Assembly: GCA_003135055.1 (NCBI GenBank)
Contig: PLDF01000347.1
Location: 1 to 38,751, forward strand
Direction: 5' to 3'
DNA: 38,751 bases
DNA from: Bryobacterales bacterium
Lineage (GTDB): Bacteria; Acidobacteriota; Terriglobia; Bryobacterales; Bryobacteraceae
Position 1 is the stretch's first letter; every line of letters begins with the position of its first letter. Under the pieces are notes generated by a model that worked only from the letters and a program-made list of their open reading frames with translations, searched no databases and was not told where the DNA came from. Positions 25,190 through 36,500 of this stretch are shown in pieces. The position numbers and the translations under genes are program-made.

Positions 25190-25411
25190 TCACCCCGGTT
25201 TGCGCCGGACAGCCCAATACTTCTTCATACGTTCCGAGACGTCCTGCCTATCGTCGGGGCTCATGGACTTGCGCCCGCGGTGCTTCCCGCGGCCCGGCGC
25301 GGGCGGAATGCCGAGGCCAGCGGCGCGTTGCAGCTCCTCAAGCGAAGCGATCACCCGCTGCAACTTTTCCTTCTCAACGTATAGGTCTTGAATCGTTTTA
25401 GATAGATCCAT
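25190..25411 (-). CDS. Small basic coiled-coil protein of unknown function
   Basis: A 73-residue protein: a helical N-terminus ('MDLSKTIQDLYVEKEKLQRV') likely to form a short coiled coil, a proline/glycine linker, and a basic C-terminus ('RGRKSMSPDDRQDVSERMKK' then 'YWAVRRK'). This layout recurs in small acidobacterial proteins as I recall them, and the C-terminal motif suggests nucleic-acid contact. No function is known to me. I chose the ATG at 25411 with GAGG four bases before it; an in-frame TTG lies five codons upstream. Confidence 0.65.
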   Translation of the reverse strand: MDLSKTIQDLYVEKEKLQRVIASLEELQRAAGLGIPPAPGRGKHRGRKSMSPDDRQDVSERMKKYWAVRRKPG

Positions 25412-25791
25412 CGCACCTCGTGGCAAGGTTGTGCGCCGTTAAATCCGGCTGCCTGCCGGGCGGCTTAGGCATGGCCCGATGAGTCCGGCAGGCGAGCCAC
25501 ACGGCTTGATTCCGCCGAGCCGCGGTAACGGAGTGTTGCCGTAATCGTGGTCGCAGATTTGAAAGGTTACCGGCGCCCGAGCCGGCGAGCGCCGCCCGAT
25601 ACGCCCGACGCTTCGGGAAATGCAGGCCGGAGTAGTATATATTCGCCTGCGGGAATCCTCTGTCTACCTGCCCAATGACGGCATCGATCATTTCAGTTGC
25701 TCATTCTGCCACAAAAACCGGTATAAGACGAAGATATGGGGTTATCCCCTGGACTGAGACATACAGTTAAAAGACTCGGCGCCGTTCGATG

Positions 25792-25803
25792 GTAATCGAT
25801 TAC
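25792..25803. promoter_or_regulatory. LacI-type operator-like palindrome GTAATCGATTAC
   Basis: A perfect 12-base palindrome centred on CG, of the shape bound by LacI/GalR-family repressors. It lies in an A/T-richer spot about 425 bases before the nearest rightward gene, and no LacI-type gene is in the window. It could be chance or a remnant. Confidence 0.3.
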
Positions 25804-26115
25804 ATTCGAGGCGGCAATAGAAACTCGGCCGGGCGGCCTATGGCATGGATGCAAGCGACTCCTGCCAGCCTCGACTGCCCGCGATTTGCCGCCACAGAAG
25901 CGCGCGACGAGGCCAGGGGCGCACAGCGCGTTTGCTCAGACAACATCGTCGAGTAGCGGCGCCGGGATTGGACGTCTTTCTTGCGAGCTGGGCTTTTTCC
26001 CGCCATTTCCGTGCACCGGAGTCTCCAAGGCGGCAAGCGGACGTAAGACGAACGGCGGAGGGCGTCCTGCGCCGCTCGACGATAGATTCTTCCGGCTGTC
26101 CGATGTTCCGGTGGC

Positions 26116-26143
26116 CACTGTTCCACTGTTCCCCACTGTTCCG
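26116..26143. repeat. ACTGTTCC tandem repeat
   Basis: The octamer ACTGTTCC occurs three times within about 28 bases, with spacers of 0-2 bases (CC-ACTGTTCC-ACTGTTCC-CC-ACTGTTCC). It lies 85-110 bases upstream of the molybdopterin-domain gene. It may be a simple tandem repeat or a cluster of regulator sites. Confidence 0.6.
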
Positions 26144-26228
26144 GTTGCCCGCCGGGTTGGATCTGTCTAGTATGATATAATCTGTCTGCTATAGAAGACA
26201 CATTGGGAAATCGTCTCCGAGGCCGCGC

Positions 26229-26762
26229 GTGAAACCCATCGACATCATCTCCCGCAGACTGGCTTTTCGAATCCTTCTTCTGGGCTGGCTTGGCGCCTCG
26301 ATGGTATCCGGTCAAGCCAGCCAACAGCAGACGGCCCCAGCAACCCTCACCGTCAGCGGCGATATTCCGTCGCGGTTGACGCTGAAGGCCGAGGACCTCG
26401 CGAAGATGCCCCGTGAGACGGTATCCGTCGCCGATCAGGATGGAACCAAAGTGGAGTATGAAGGCGTGCCCCTTCGCGAGATTTTGAAGCGGGCGGGCGC
26501 GCCGATGGAGAAGGAATTGCGCGGCAAGGCTCTCGCGAGCTACATTCTGGCGAAGGCGCACGACGGCTACCAGGTGGTCTTTACGCTCGCGGAGGTGGCG
26601 CCGGAGTTTGCCAATGAGCCGATACTCGTGGCCGACAAGCGCGACGGGAAGCCGCTGTTTGGGTATCAGGGACCGTTCCGGCTGGTGTGTCCGAACGACA
26701 AGGCTGGCGCCCGCTCGGTACGCATGCTCGAGACGCTTGAAATCGTCCAACTCCAAAAATGA
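26229..26762 (+). CDS. Exported molybdopterin-binding-domain protein
   Basis: A 177-residue protein with an N-terminal signal ('FRILLLGWLGASMVSGQ') and one domain resembling the oxidoreductase molybdopterin-binding (sulfite-oxidase) fold. Visible pieces are 'LTVSGDIPSRLTLKAEDLAK', 'VEYEGVPLREILKRAG', and 'PLFGYQGPFRLVCPNDKAG' followed by 'RSVRMLETLEIVQL'. It is much shorter than true sulfite oxidases, and the cysteine that ligates molybdenum in the full enzymes is not evident. It may be a non-catalytic relative. The start is GTG at 26229. Twelve bases separate it from the di-heme enzyme gene, so the two form an operon. Confidence 0.75.
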   Translation: MKPIDIISRRLAFRILLLGWLGASMVSGQASQQQTAPATLTVSGDIPSRLTLKAEDLAKMPRETVSVADQDGTKVEYEGVPLREILKRAGAPMEKELRGKALASYILAKAHDGYQVVFTLAEVAPEFANEPILVADKRDGKPLFGYQGPFRLVCPNDKAGARSVRMLETLEIVQLQK

Positions 26763-26774
26763 CGGGGTATAGCC

Positions 26775-27926
26775 ATGCGTAGGGTCAAGCAGCTCCCGAC
26801 GCCACTGTTTCTTGCCTTGTTGACGCTCGCCATGCTCGACCGGACTGCCGTTCCCGCCGAGCAGGATTCAGCCCAAGAGTACTCGTGGAATTTGCCCAAG
26901 GGTTTCCCGAAGCCTCAAGTGCCAGCCGGGAATCCCATGACCGCGGCCAAAGTCGAACTGGGCAGGCATCTCTTCTACGACGCTCGCATGTCGGTGAACG
27001 GGAAAGCCTCTTGCGCGGCCTGCCACAAACAGGAGCTGGCATTCACCGATGGCCGGGCGGTGAGCGCCGGAGCCACCGGCCAACTGCATTCACGCAGTGC
27101 GATGAGCCTGGTCAACGTGGCGTACAGCGCGGCGCTAACCTGGAGCGACCCTCAGATGAAGAATCTTGAGGACCAGGCGCTGGTTCCGATGTTCGGAGAT
27201 CGCCCGGTGGAGCTTGGCCTGAGAAAGGGCGACGGCTTTCTGCCGATGGTTCGCTCCGATCCCAAGTACCAAGCTCTCTTCGAACGGGCGTTTCCCGCGG
27301 ATAACGACCGTTTCACGGTGAACAACGTCGCTAAAGCGCTGGCGAGCTTCGAGAGGAGCATCGTCTCCGCCCGCTCGCCCTACGACCGCTATCACTACGG
27401 CGGCGACGACGGCGCAGTGTCCGATTCCGCCAAGCGCGGGGAGATACTGTTCTTCAACCAGCACCTTTCCTGCTTCCGCTGCCACGGCGGATTCAATTTC
27501 ACCGATGCGACGGTTTCCGCGAGCAGCGCAGGCAGAAAGATCGAATTTCACAATACCGGTCTTTACAATATTGCGGGCGGGCTCTCTTATCCGGCGCCGA
27601 ACATGGGCGCGTACGAGCACTCAAAGAATGCCGCTGACCTTGGGAAGTTCAAGGCTCCCACACTGCGGAACATCGCAATCACCGCGCCTTACATGCACGA
27701 TGGCAGCATCGCGACTCTGGAAGGCGTTATCGATCACTACGCCGCGGGAGGCAGGACGATAGACTCCGGGCCCAATGCCGGGATCGGCCATGACAATCCG
27801 AACAAGGACCGTCTGATCGCCGGCTTTCCGCTTTCGCGGCAAGATCGGGCGGATCTGATCGCATTTCTTGAATCGTTGACGGACGAAGCGGTTCTCCACG
27901 ATCCGAGATTTGCCAATCCCTGGTAG
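26775..27926 (+). CDS. MbnH/MauG-type di-heme enzyme
   Basis: A 383-residue periplasmic di-heme protein of the cytochrome c peroxidase/MauG superfamily. It follows a signal peptide ('LFLALLTLAMLDRTAVPAE'). Two heme-attachment motifs are present: C80-A-A-C-H84 and C233-F-R-C-H237. The start of the mature protein ('NLPKGFPKPQVPAGNPMTAA', 'ELGRHLFYDARMSVNG') and 'AFTDGRAVSAGATGQLHSR' match the MbnH-like subfamily. In methanobactin operons MbnH oxidises a tryptophan of its partner MbnP. No MbnP-like partner is evident here; the neighbour is a molybdopterin-domain protein. 'TLRNIAITAPYMHDGSIATL' is the conserved C-terminal block of the superfamily. Peroxidase against protein-modifying activity cannot be decided from the sequence alone. 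Confidence 0.88.
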   Translation: MRRVKQLPTPLFLALLTLAMLDRTAVPAEQDSAQEYSWNLPKGFPKPQVPAGNPMTAAKVELGRHLFYDARMSVNGKASCAACHKQELAFTDGRAVSAGATGQLHSRSAMSLVNVAYSAALTWSDPQMKNLEDQALVPMFGDRPVELGLRKGDGFLPMVRSDPKYQALFERAFPADNDRFTVNNVAKALASFERSIVSARSPYDRYHYGGDDGAVSDSAKRGEILFFNQHLSCFRCHGGFNFTDATVSASSAGRKIEFHNTGLYNIAGGLSYPAPNMGAYEHSKNAADLGKFKAPTLRNIAITAPYMHDGSIATLEGVIDHYAAGGRTIDSGPNAGIGHDNPNKDRLIAGFPLSRQDRADLIAFLESLTDEAVLHDPRFANPW

Positions 27927-28094
27927 CGCCTCGACGGGCTTGGCCAGCGTGCGCGGCCGGCACGTTTGTTCATTTAGCGACGATGTCCGCCAGGCCGCAC
28001 CGTAGGGCATGACTCAGGCTCTTCGGTGCTTTTTCGCACTCACCAGTACCCTTAATCTTGCGCGGCGACAGCTGGCGACATATAATCGGGAGCC

Positions 28095-28376
28095 ATGATG
28101 AAACCACGGATACTCGCTGCATTATTCGGCTCTCTGCTAGTTATCGGAGGCGCTGCCGTCGCGCAGGCGCCCAAGACCAATGTCTCTGGCGCACGCCATC
28201 CCAATCTCAAAGCCGCACAGCAGCTTAGCCTGCAAGCCTTCGAGAAGGTTAAGGCCGCGCAGACGGCCAACGAATTTGACATGGCAGGTCACGCTCAAAA
28301 AGCGAAGGACCTGCTCGATCAAGTGAACAGCGAGTTGAAACTCGCGGCGCAGACGGCGAACAAGAAAGCCAAGTAG
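28095..28376 (+). CDS. Small exported helical protein of unknown function
   Basis: A 93-residue protein with a clear signal peptide ('MMKPRILAALFGSLLVIGG', cleavage probably after A-V-A-Q-A) and a mature part of about 70 residues that is nearly all helix ('NLKAAQQLSLQAFEKVKAAQ', 'FDMAGHAQKAKDLLDQVNSE'). The A-Q-K-A-K pattern suggests a two-helix hairpin. Similar small proteins occur in acidobacterial genomes as I recall them. No function is known. GGAG lies five bases before the second of two adjacent ATGs, so the start may be 28098. Confidence 0.7.
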   Translation: MMKPRILAALFGSLLVIGGAAVAQAPKTNVSGARHPNLKAAQQLSLQAFEKVKAAQTANEFDMAGHAQKAKDLLDQVNSELKLAAQTANKKAK

Positions 28377-28561
28377 AGTTTGCGCTCGGCGGATCCGATC
28401 CGCGCCCGGTTGCAGCTCTAATACGCCTGAGGACGCGGCGGCTGAGGTATCGGTGTGTAAGGGGGTAGCGCCTTCCCTAATGCACTGCCATCGTCACTGT
28501 CGCGCTGGTTTGGCCCGCTACGGTAATGCTGCCCACGCTGGGGAACAATTGGAATCCCGCA

Positions 28562-30153
28562 CTACTTCTGCAGGAAAAACTGGCCCACGAACATCGCATC
28601 GATGCCCGACGAGTAGAAGCTGCGCACCGCATCGCGCGGCGTGCAGACCAACGGCTCGCCGAACAGGTTGAACGAGGTGTTATAGAGCACCGGCAAACCG
28701 GTCGCAGCTCCGGCGGCGTGCAGCAGCTTCCAGTAGAGCGGGTTCTCGTCGCGGTCCACCGTGTGTACCCGCACCAGATCGTCCGCCAGCAGAGCCGCGG
28801 CGAACCGCTCGCGATAAGGCGGCTTCACGCGGCCCACGGTGGCGAGGAATCGCGCGTTCGGCCCCGCCTCGAAGTATTCGCCGGCCACCTCCGCCGGAAC
28901 CGACGCCGCAAACTTGCGCACCTGTTCGCGATGCTTGATAAAGATGTTGAGGTTCTCGGTGGAATATGGGTCCAGCGGCGATGCCAGAATGCTGCGGTTG
29001 CCCAGCGCGCGCGCGCCGAACTCCATGCGGCCGTGCATCCACGCCACAATCTTGTTCTCGCTCAACTGTTCCACCGCGGTCTCGATCAGCCCTTCGGTGG
29101 TGAGCATGTAGCGGAAGCGCAGCTTGCAATTTTCCAGCGCCTGCTTGATCTCCGCGGCGGCGAATGCGGGACCCAGGCATAGAGTGGAGAGCGCCACGCG
29201 CCGCGGTTGCGCGAACGCCGTATGCCAGGTTTCCAGCGCCGCGCCGATCGCGGTTCCGGCGTTGCCCGCAGCCGGCTGCACAAAAACATTCTGGTAACCG
29301 GACCGGGTTTCGAGCGCCGAGACCAGCAGCGCGTTGAGCCCCAGTCCGCCCGCGAAGCAGAGATTGCGGCCGGCGCCGGCCATGCGAATGACGGCGGCTT
29401 CCACGGCGCGCTGAACGCCGGCTGCGATGTGCGGACGCAAGGCATCGGGAATGCCCTCGGCTTCGGTTTCTGCTTCTGCAGCGCGCAACCCCAGGCGGTC
29501 GTAGAAGCGCGCGCTGAATCCGCCGCGGCTGAATCGTTGGCTGGTGAAGTAGGAGCGGTCCAGGCGCGGGCCGTTGTCTGAAAGCGCGAGAATCTCGAGA
29601 AACAGATCCTTATACCGGTCGTCGCCGTGCATCGACATCCACTGCACTTTGTGTTCATCGGCGTTGGCTTCAAGGCCCAGCAGCTCCGTGACGCGTCCGT
29701 AGAGGTCGCCGGGCGAATCGGGCGCGTAGTATTCCTGATCGAGCGTCATGCGCGAGCCCTGCGCGAGCCATCGCGAGCCGCAGCGGAAATCGCCGCCGCG
29801 ATCGAGAGTCAGCACGGTGGCATCGTCGAACGGCGACGCAAAATACGCCGAGGCGGCGTGCGCCAGATGGTGATCCACTACCGACAGGCGGCTGCCTGGA
29901 AACTGTGCGCGGAGCTGGGCGTAGAAATCCGAATCGGGAACCGGGCGCGCTACCGCAACCGCATCCACCGCTGGCGGCTTGACTCCCGCCAACTGCAGAC
30001 ACATGGCGATGGAATGCTCCGGCAATCCGCTGGCGCCGCCCCAATTCAAGCGCCGCCGGACGAGCTTCGATTCTTCCACGGCGGCTACCAGCTCGCCGTC
30101 GCGCAGAATCGCAGCGGCGGCATCGCCGAGAATGCCGCCTATTCCCAGAATGA

Positions 30154-30157
<4 letters not shown>
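28562..30157 (-). CDS. NodU/CmcH-family carbamoyltransferase
   Basis: A 531-residue O-carbamoyltransferase-family protein, which moves a carbamoyl group from carbamoyl phosphate through carbamoyl-adenylate to an acceptor. The N-terminal ASKHA-like domain shows '[20 protein letters not shown]', '[19 protein letters not shown]' (the histidines of the active site) and '[12 protein letters not shown]'. The C-terminal domain begins around '[20 protein letters not shown]' and ends '[20 protein letters not shown]'. Its ATG overlaps the glnS stop by four bases (ATGA, 30154-30157). It is therefore the third gene of the gltX-glnS operon, an odd partner for tRNA synthetases. The acceptor substrate is unknown. 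Confidence 0.9.
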
Positions 30158-31832
<1,675 letters not shown>

Positions 31833-31836
<4 letters not shown>

Positions 31837-33323
31837 ATCGATTTGAGCTTTTCAACGGCCTGGATATTCTCGATGGCCCGGATGTTTTCGATCGCCGCCT
31901 CGATGCGCGCGAGAGAAGTCTCCCGCCCAAGCGCTTCGAGCGTGCCAAATAGCGGCGGCGCGTTCTTGCGGCCGCAAACGGCCACGCGGATGGGCTGAAA
32001 CATCTGGCCGGTCTTGATGCCGAGTTCGCCCGCGGCTTTGCGCAGCGCGGCATCGAGTTCGTCGTGCGTGAAACCTGCGGAGCCAAGCACCGTACGTCCG
32101 CTCTCAAGCGCCCGCAGCGCCATTGCGGCGTCGCCCTTTTGCGGAATCAACTCGGCGGGGTCATAGGGCGGCAGTTGCTCCACGAAGAAGAAATCGGCGA
32201 CTGTGAGCACATCGCGCAGCAGCTTGATGCGCTCCTGAATCAGCGGCGTGATTTGCGCCATCTTCTGCGGCGTCGCCGCAAACCCCGCCTCGTGAACCAC
32301 CGGCAGCAGGCGCTCCGATAGCTCGGCCGCGGGCATAGTGCGAATGTACTCGGCGTTGAGCCAGAGGGCTTTCGGGTCGAAGGGATCGTCGTCCTTGAAA
32401 TTGACCACGGCGTTGCTGCGGTGAATGCCTTCGAACGAAAACGCGTCGACTAATTCCTGGCGCGGCATCTGTTCGCGGTCGTTCTTGGGCGACCAGCCGA
32501 GCAGGCACAGAAAATTCACGAAGGCTTCGGGCAGGAATCCGGCGTCGCGATAAGTGGTGACGCTGACCACGGGGCCGTGCTTGCGCTTCGACAGCTTGGC
32601 GCCATCGGGCGCCACCAGCAGCGGCAAGTGCGCGAATTGCGGCGGCGTCAGGCCCGCGGCTTCGAAGATGAGAATGTGCTTGAAGGTATTGGCCAGATGC
32701 TCCTGGCCGCGGATGATGTGGCTGATGCGCAGATCGGCGTCGTCGGCGCACGAGCCCAAGTGATACGTCGGCATGCCGTCGCTGCGCAACAGCGCGAAGT
32801 CTTCGATATCGGCGGTGGCTTTCGATTGTTCGCCGAAAACGCCATCGTTGAATGTCACGTGGGTTTCGGAATCGCGCGGCACGCGGAAGCGCAACGCGAA
32901 GGGCTCGCCCGCGGAGGCGCGCCGGTCGCTCTCTTCCCGCGAAAGGTTACGCATTTCGGCATGGAACAACCAGGCGCCCTGGGCTCCCTGGTGTGCGCCC
33001 GATTTGTCGATTTCGCCGGATTGCGCCGGCGTGAAATCGCGGTAGGCCAGCCCCTTGTGCAGAATCGCATCGGCGATCTGCCGGTGGAGCGCGAGACGAT
33101 CCGACTGTTTGTACAGTTCATCCCAAGGCAGATCGAGCCACCGCAGACCGGCGAAGATGGACTGCAGCGAGGCTTCGGTGTTGCGCTCGACGTCGGTATC
33201 GTCGATACGCAGAATCATGGCGCCGCCATTGTGACGCGCGTAGAGCCAGTTGAAGATGAAGGTACGCGCTCCCCCAATGTGCAGAAAGCCCGTGGGAGAG
33301 GGCGCGAACCGAACTCGAATCAT
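31833..33323 (-). CDS. gltX: Glutamate--tRNA ligase
   Basis: A 496-residue class Ic synthetase that charges tRNA(Glu). The start '[20 protein letters not shown]' holds the HIGH-equivalent H-I-G-G at 15-18, and the KMSKS-equivalent '[18 protein letters not shown]' lies near residue 245. The C-terminal anticodon-binding helical domain ends the protein. I chose the ATG at 33323, where family homology begins; an in-frame start at 33371 adds 16 residues. Its TGA overlaps the glnS ATG. It is the first gene of the operon. Confidence 0.96.
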
Positions 33324-33430
33324 GGAAATGCCAGTATAACAAGCCTCAAATCCGCGGCTTGAATCGAACACCTGGCGCGGCTTCCGGCCACAAGTGTTAG
33401 AAGCTGCGAAAGAATCGCGGAGATCGCCGG

Positions 33431-33493
33431 GTTGACAGACGAAAGCGTCTGTCCCACGTTGGCGTTTTTGTGGCAGGCGCTATCGCGTGCCAA
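33431..33493. repeat. Dispersed paired-hairpin repeat, copy 2
   Basis: GTTGACAGACG with hairpin ACAGACG-AAAG-CGTCTGT, then CCCACGTTGG and GCGTTTTTGTGG, then a second, imperfect hairpin GGCAGGCG...CGCGTGCC. It has the same order as copy 1 at 13995-14072. It lies between the gltX start and the end of the TonB-dependent receptor gene, both on the minus strand. It could work as a terminator for the receptor gene here, but copy 1's position argues against that being its general role. Confidence 0.75.
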
Positions 33494-33566
33494 CCGATTG
33501 TTTCGCAGCTTCTTATGGATTGGAAAAGAGGAGCCCAGCCAAGCCGTATTCCGCGTCCCCCTGAGT

Positions 33567-36500
33567 TCAGTAAGTGAGCTTAAGCGCGAGTTGGATCAGC
33601 CGCGGACTGTTCAGTTGGCTCGAGACAATCCCGAAGGTGTTGGCCGCCGCGGTACTGGCGCCCGTGCCCGGGTTCCCGAACTGCACCCGGTTGAAGAGGT
33701 TGAAGGCCTCGGCGCGGAATTCCAGTCTGAACCGCTCGGTGATGGCCGTCTTCTTGTAAATAGAGGCGTTCCAGTTGTTGGTTCCGGGGCCGCGCAGCAC
33801 TGGGTCGGTGCGGGCCTCGCTGCCGAAGGTGAAAATACCCGGCACCGAGTAGCAGGAGGTGTTGAACCATTCGTTGAGGCGGGATGTGGCCGGAGTACTT
33901 AAAACGGGATTGCAGCCGGGCGTTACGTTGGGCCGCAAGCCGGTGTTAAACCCGGTCAAATTAGGCGATGCGGTCAAGCCCAGCGGGAAGCCGTCCTGGA
34001 AGGTGCTCAGGCCGTTGAAGCCCCAGCCCGAAACCAGCTTGTCCGCCGCGCCGTGCACTCCCGACAGGAACTTATGTCCCTTGCCGAACGGGAGATCCAC
34101 CACATAGCTGAAGGTCAAGCGCGAGCGCGAGTCGAAGCTGGAAAGCGCGTATTCCTGCCTCAAGTTGTACCAATTCTGGATACCCGCGACTCCGGTCGGC
34201 CCATCCAGCCACGTGGTCAACGTCTCCACATCGGAGATGATTTTGGAGAAGGTATAGGCCACCAGCAGCGTGCCGCCGGAAGAGAACCGCTTCTCCACCT
34301 TGGCCTGAAGCGCCTGGTAAGAGCTGTTGCCGAAGTAAGCCCCGGGATCGGAGCCGGAAGTGTACTGCGGGAAAGGCAGCTCCAGTTGCGCCAATTCCAC
34401 GGTCGGTTGCGTCAGCGTCCCATTCGATATCAGGCCATAGAACGGGTTCGGCACCTGGCTTTCCAATTTGAGCCCCTGAGAAAAATCCTGGGTGGGAAGC
34501 GCGTCGATCTGGGCTGATCCCTGCGACAGGTGAGTCCCTTTCAGTCCCACATAGGATGCCTCGACAGCCGTGTTGCCTGGGAGCTGGCGTTGCAACGTGA
34601 AATTCCACTGCAACGTGGTTGGGTATGGCACATTTGCCTGCGGGAACCGGTCGCCTCCCACCCCCAGCAGCACCTGGTTGAAGTTTGGATTGCGCCCTGG
34701 AGCATCCAGGAAACCGCCTGGAAAGGGATTGCTAAAGGTGTTAAGCGCGGTTACATCGCTGTTGATCGAACTCACCATGACGTTGTTGATGTAGTTGATC
34801 GCAGCCTGGGTTGGCCCTTCCGGAAAGTTCAGGTTGGCCGGGGGAAAGAATATGCCCGCCCCCGTGCGGATCACCGTCTTATCGTTCAGGCGGTAGGCGA
34901 CGCCGACTCGGGGTGCGAACTCATGGTAATGCTCCGGGTACAAGCCACGCTCCGGGTGTCCCGGGGTGTCTACCAGAACAAATGCGCCCAATACCGGTTG
35001 TCCGTTTACCGTCGCCCCGTTCAATGCCGGGTTGGCCAGATTCGGGTCGAAGCTGTCCTGGCGGTTGTACCGCTCGGTGTAAACGCCCGGAATCTCCCAA
35101 CGCACGCCCAGGTTCACCGTCAGCTTCGGGTTCACCTGGATGGCGTCGTTGGCATAGTATCCCTGGTAGTGCATCCCACCCGCGGTGAACGGAGCAATCT
35201 GCTGTGTACCGCTGGCCGCGTCGCCCAGCAGGAAGGAAGCGAGGCCGCCGCCCGTCGCCCCCGGGCTCAAGGCATTGGACGCAGTGAACAGATTGGTGAA
35301 ACTGTAGGTGCCGCCGGGGGAATTGTTCTGGAAGTAGTTAACGTCCATGCGGCGAAACTCGCCGCCGAACTTCAAGGTATGGCGGCCGACTATCTTGACA
35401 AGGCTCTCCGTGAGCGTGTAGGTATTGTCACGGGAGTAAAGCAACCCGCCGCCAATGAAGTTATAACCGCTAACCGACGGATACGGCGGGGTAGAGGAAT
35501 CGGTGAACCCGTTGCCCGCGTCGATGGTATTCATATACGCCGGAAAGCCGAAGGTCTTCGCCAGGTCGGTGCCCAGGTACCCGGGAATCCGGCCGTAATA
35601 CCAGCGCATGAACCCCGCCCGGATATCCACGATCGTGGTCGGACTCAGGGAGTAAGTGTCAGCCAGGATGGCCTGGTCGGTAGTGAAGCCCTCGGGAGAG
35701 TATGGATCGCCATTGAGGAAACCGTTGCCGTAAGTGTTCACCGGCAGGTTCGCCGATTTCCATCGTGTGTAGCGGGCGAGCACACGCTGCTTGTCGCTCA
35801 CGTTCCAGTCGCCGCGGAAGTTGCCTTGGTCGTTGTTCCCGCCCGTCGCAACATTCTTATTGAAGTTGAAATTGTGCGTATATAGGGCGCCGGCGCCGGT
35901 TGGCAGCCCATACATAGGAAGGTTCACAAAGGCCTCAGACACCGGGTTGATCCGGTTGGCCGGTATGATGTTGCCGGGGAACGGCGAGCGCTGCGCCCCG
36001 GTGGCCGGGCAGTTCACGGTGCACTGGGTCGCAGGGTCGTAAATGGGGATTAGCGCACCGGTGGCGCCGAAGTAACCGGAGAAGTCTCCCTTCAATTCCT
36101 GCGGCGTCGGCACGGTTTCAGTGAAGGTGTTGCCCGCGCGCTGCCGGAAACCCTCATAGGCGGCAAAGAAGAATAACTTGTCCTTCTTGATCGGCCCGCC
36201 GATGCTGCTTCCAAACTGGTTCTGCACGAACGGCGGCCGGGTGAGCCCGGCGGCGTTCGAGAAAAACGTATTCGCGTTCAGTTTCTGGTTGCGCAGGTAT
36301 TCATATGTGTCGCCATGGTACGCGTTGGTTCCGGACTTGGACGTGATATTGATCACGCCGCCGGTGAAGCGGCCATATTCCGCGCTGTTGTTGTTGGTCT
36401 GCACGCGGAACTCGGACACCGAATCCTGGCCCGGCACCAGCGCCACCAGGTTGCCGTAGGTGGTGGTCATCGGCATGCCGTCGTACAACGTCGCGCTTTG

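Larger units (their letters stand above)
25412..26228. other. Long intergenic region with orphan operator-like palindrome and ACTGTTCC repeats
   Basis: About 800 bases in which the open frames have no family resemblance. It contains the 12-base palindrome at 25792-25803, a threefold ACTGTTCC tandem at about 26116-26143, and TATAAT at 26176-26181, a good -10 box for the downstream gene but without a clear -35 at 17 bases. Confidence 0.45.

Noticed and set aside
25398..25691. 97-codon frame next to the small coiled-coil gene
   Set aside because: Its composition (Arg/Ala-rich, no motifs) looks like translated intergenic DNA, and its 3' end overlaps the start of the better-supported small gene.
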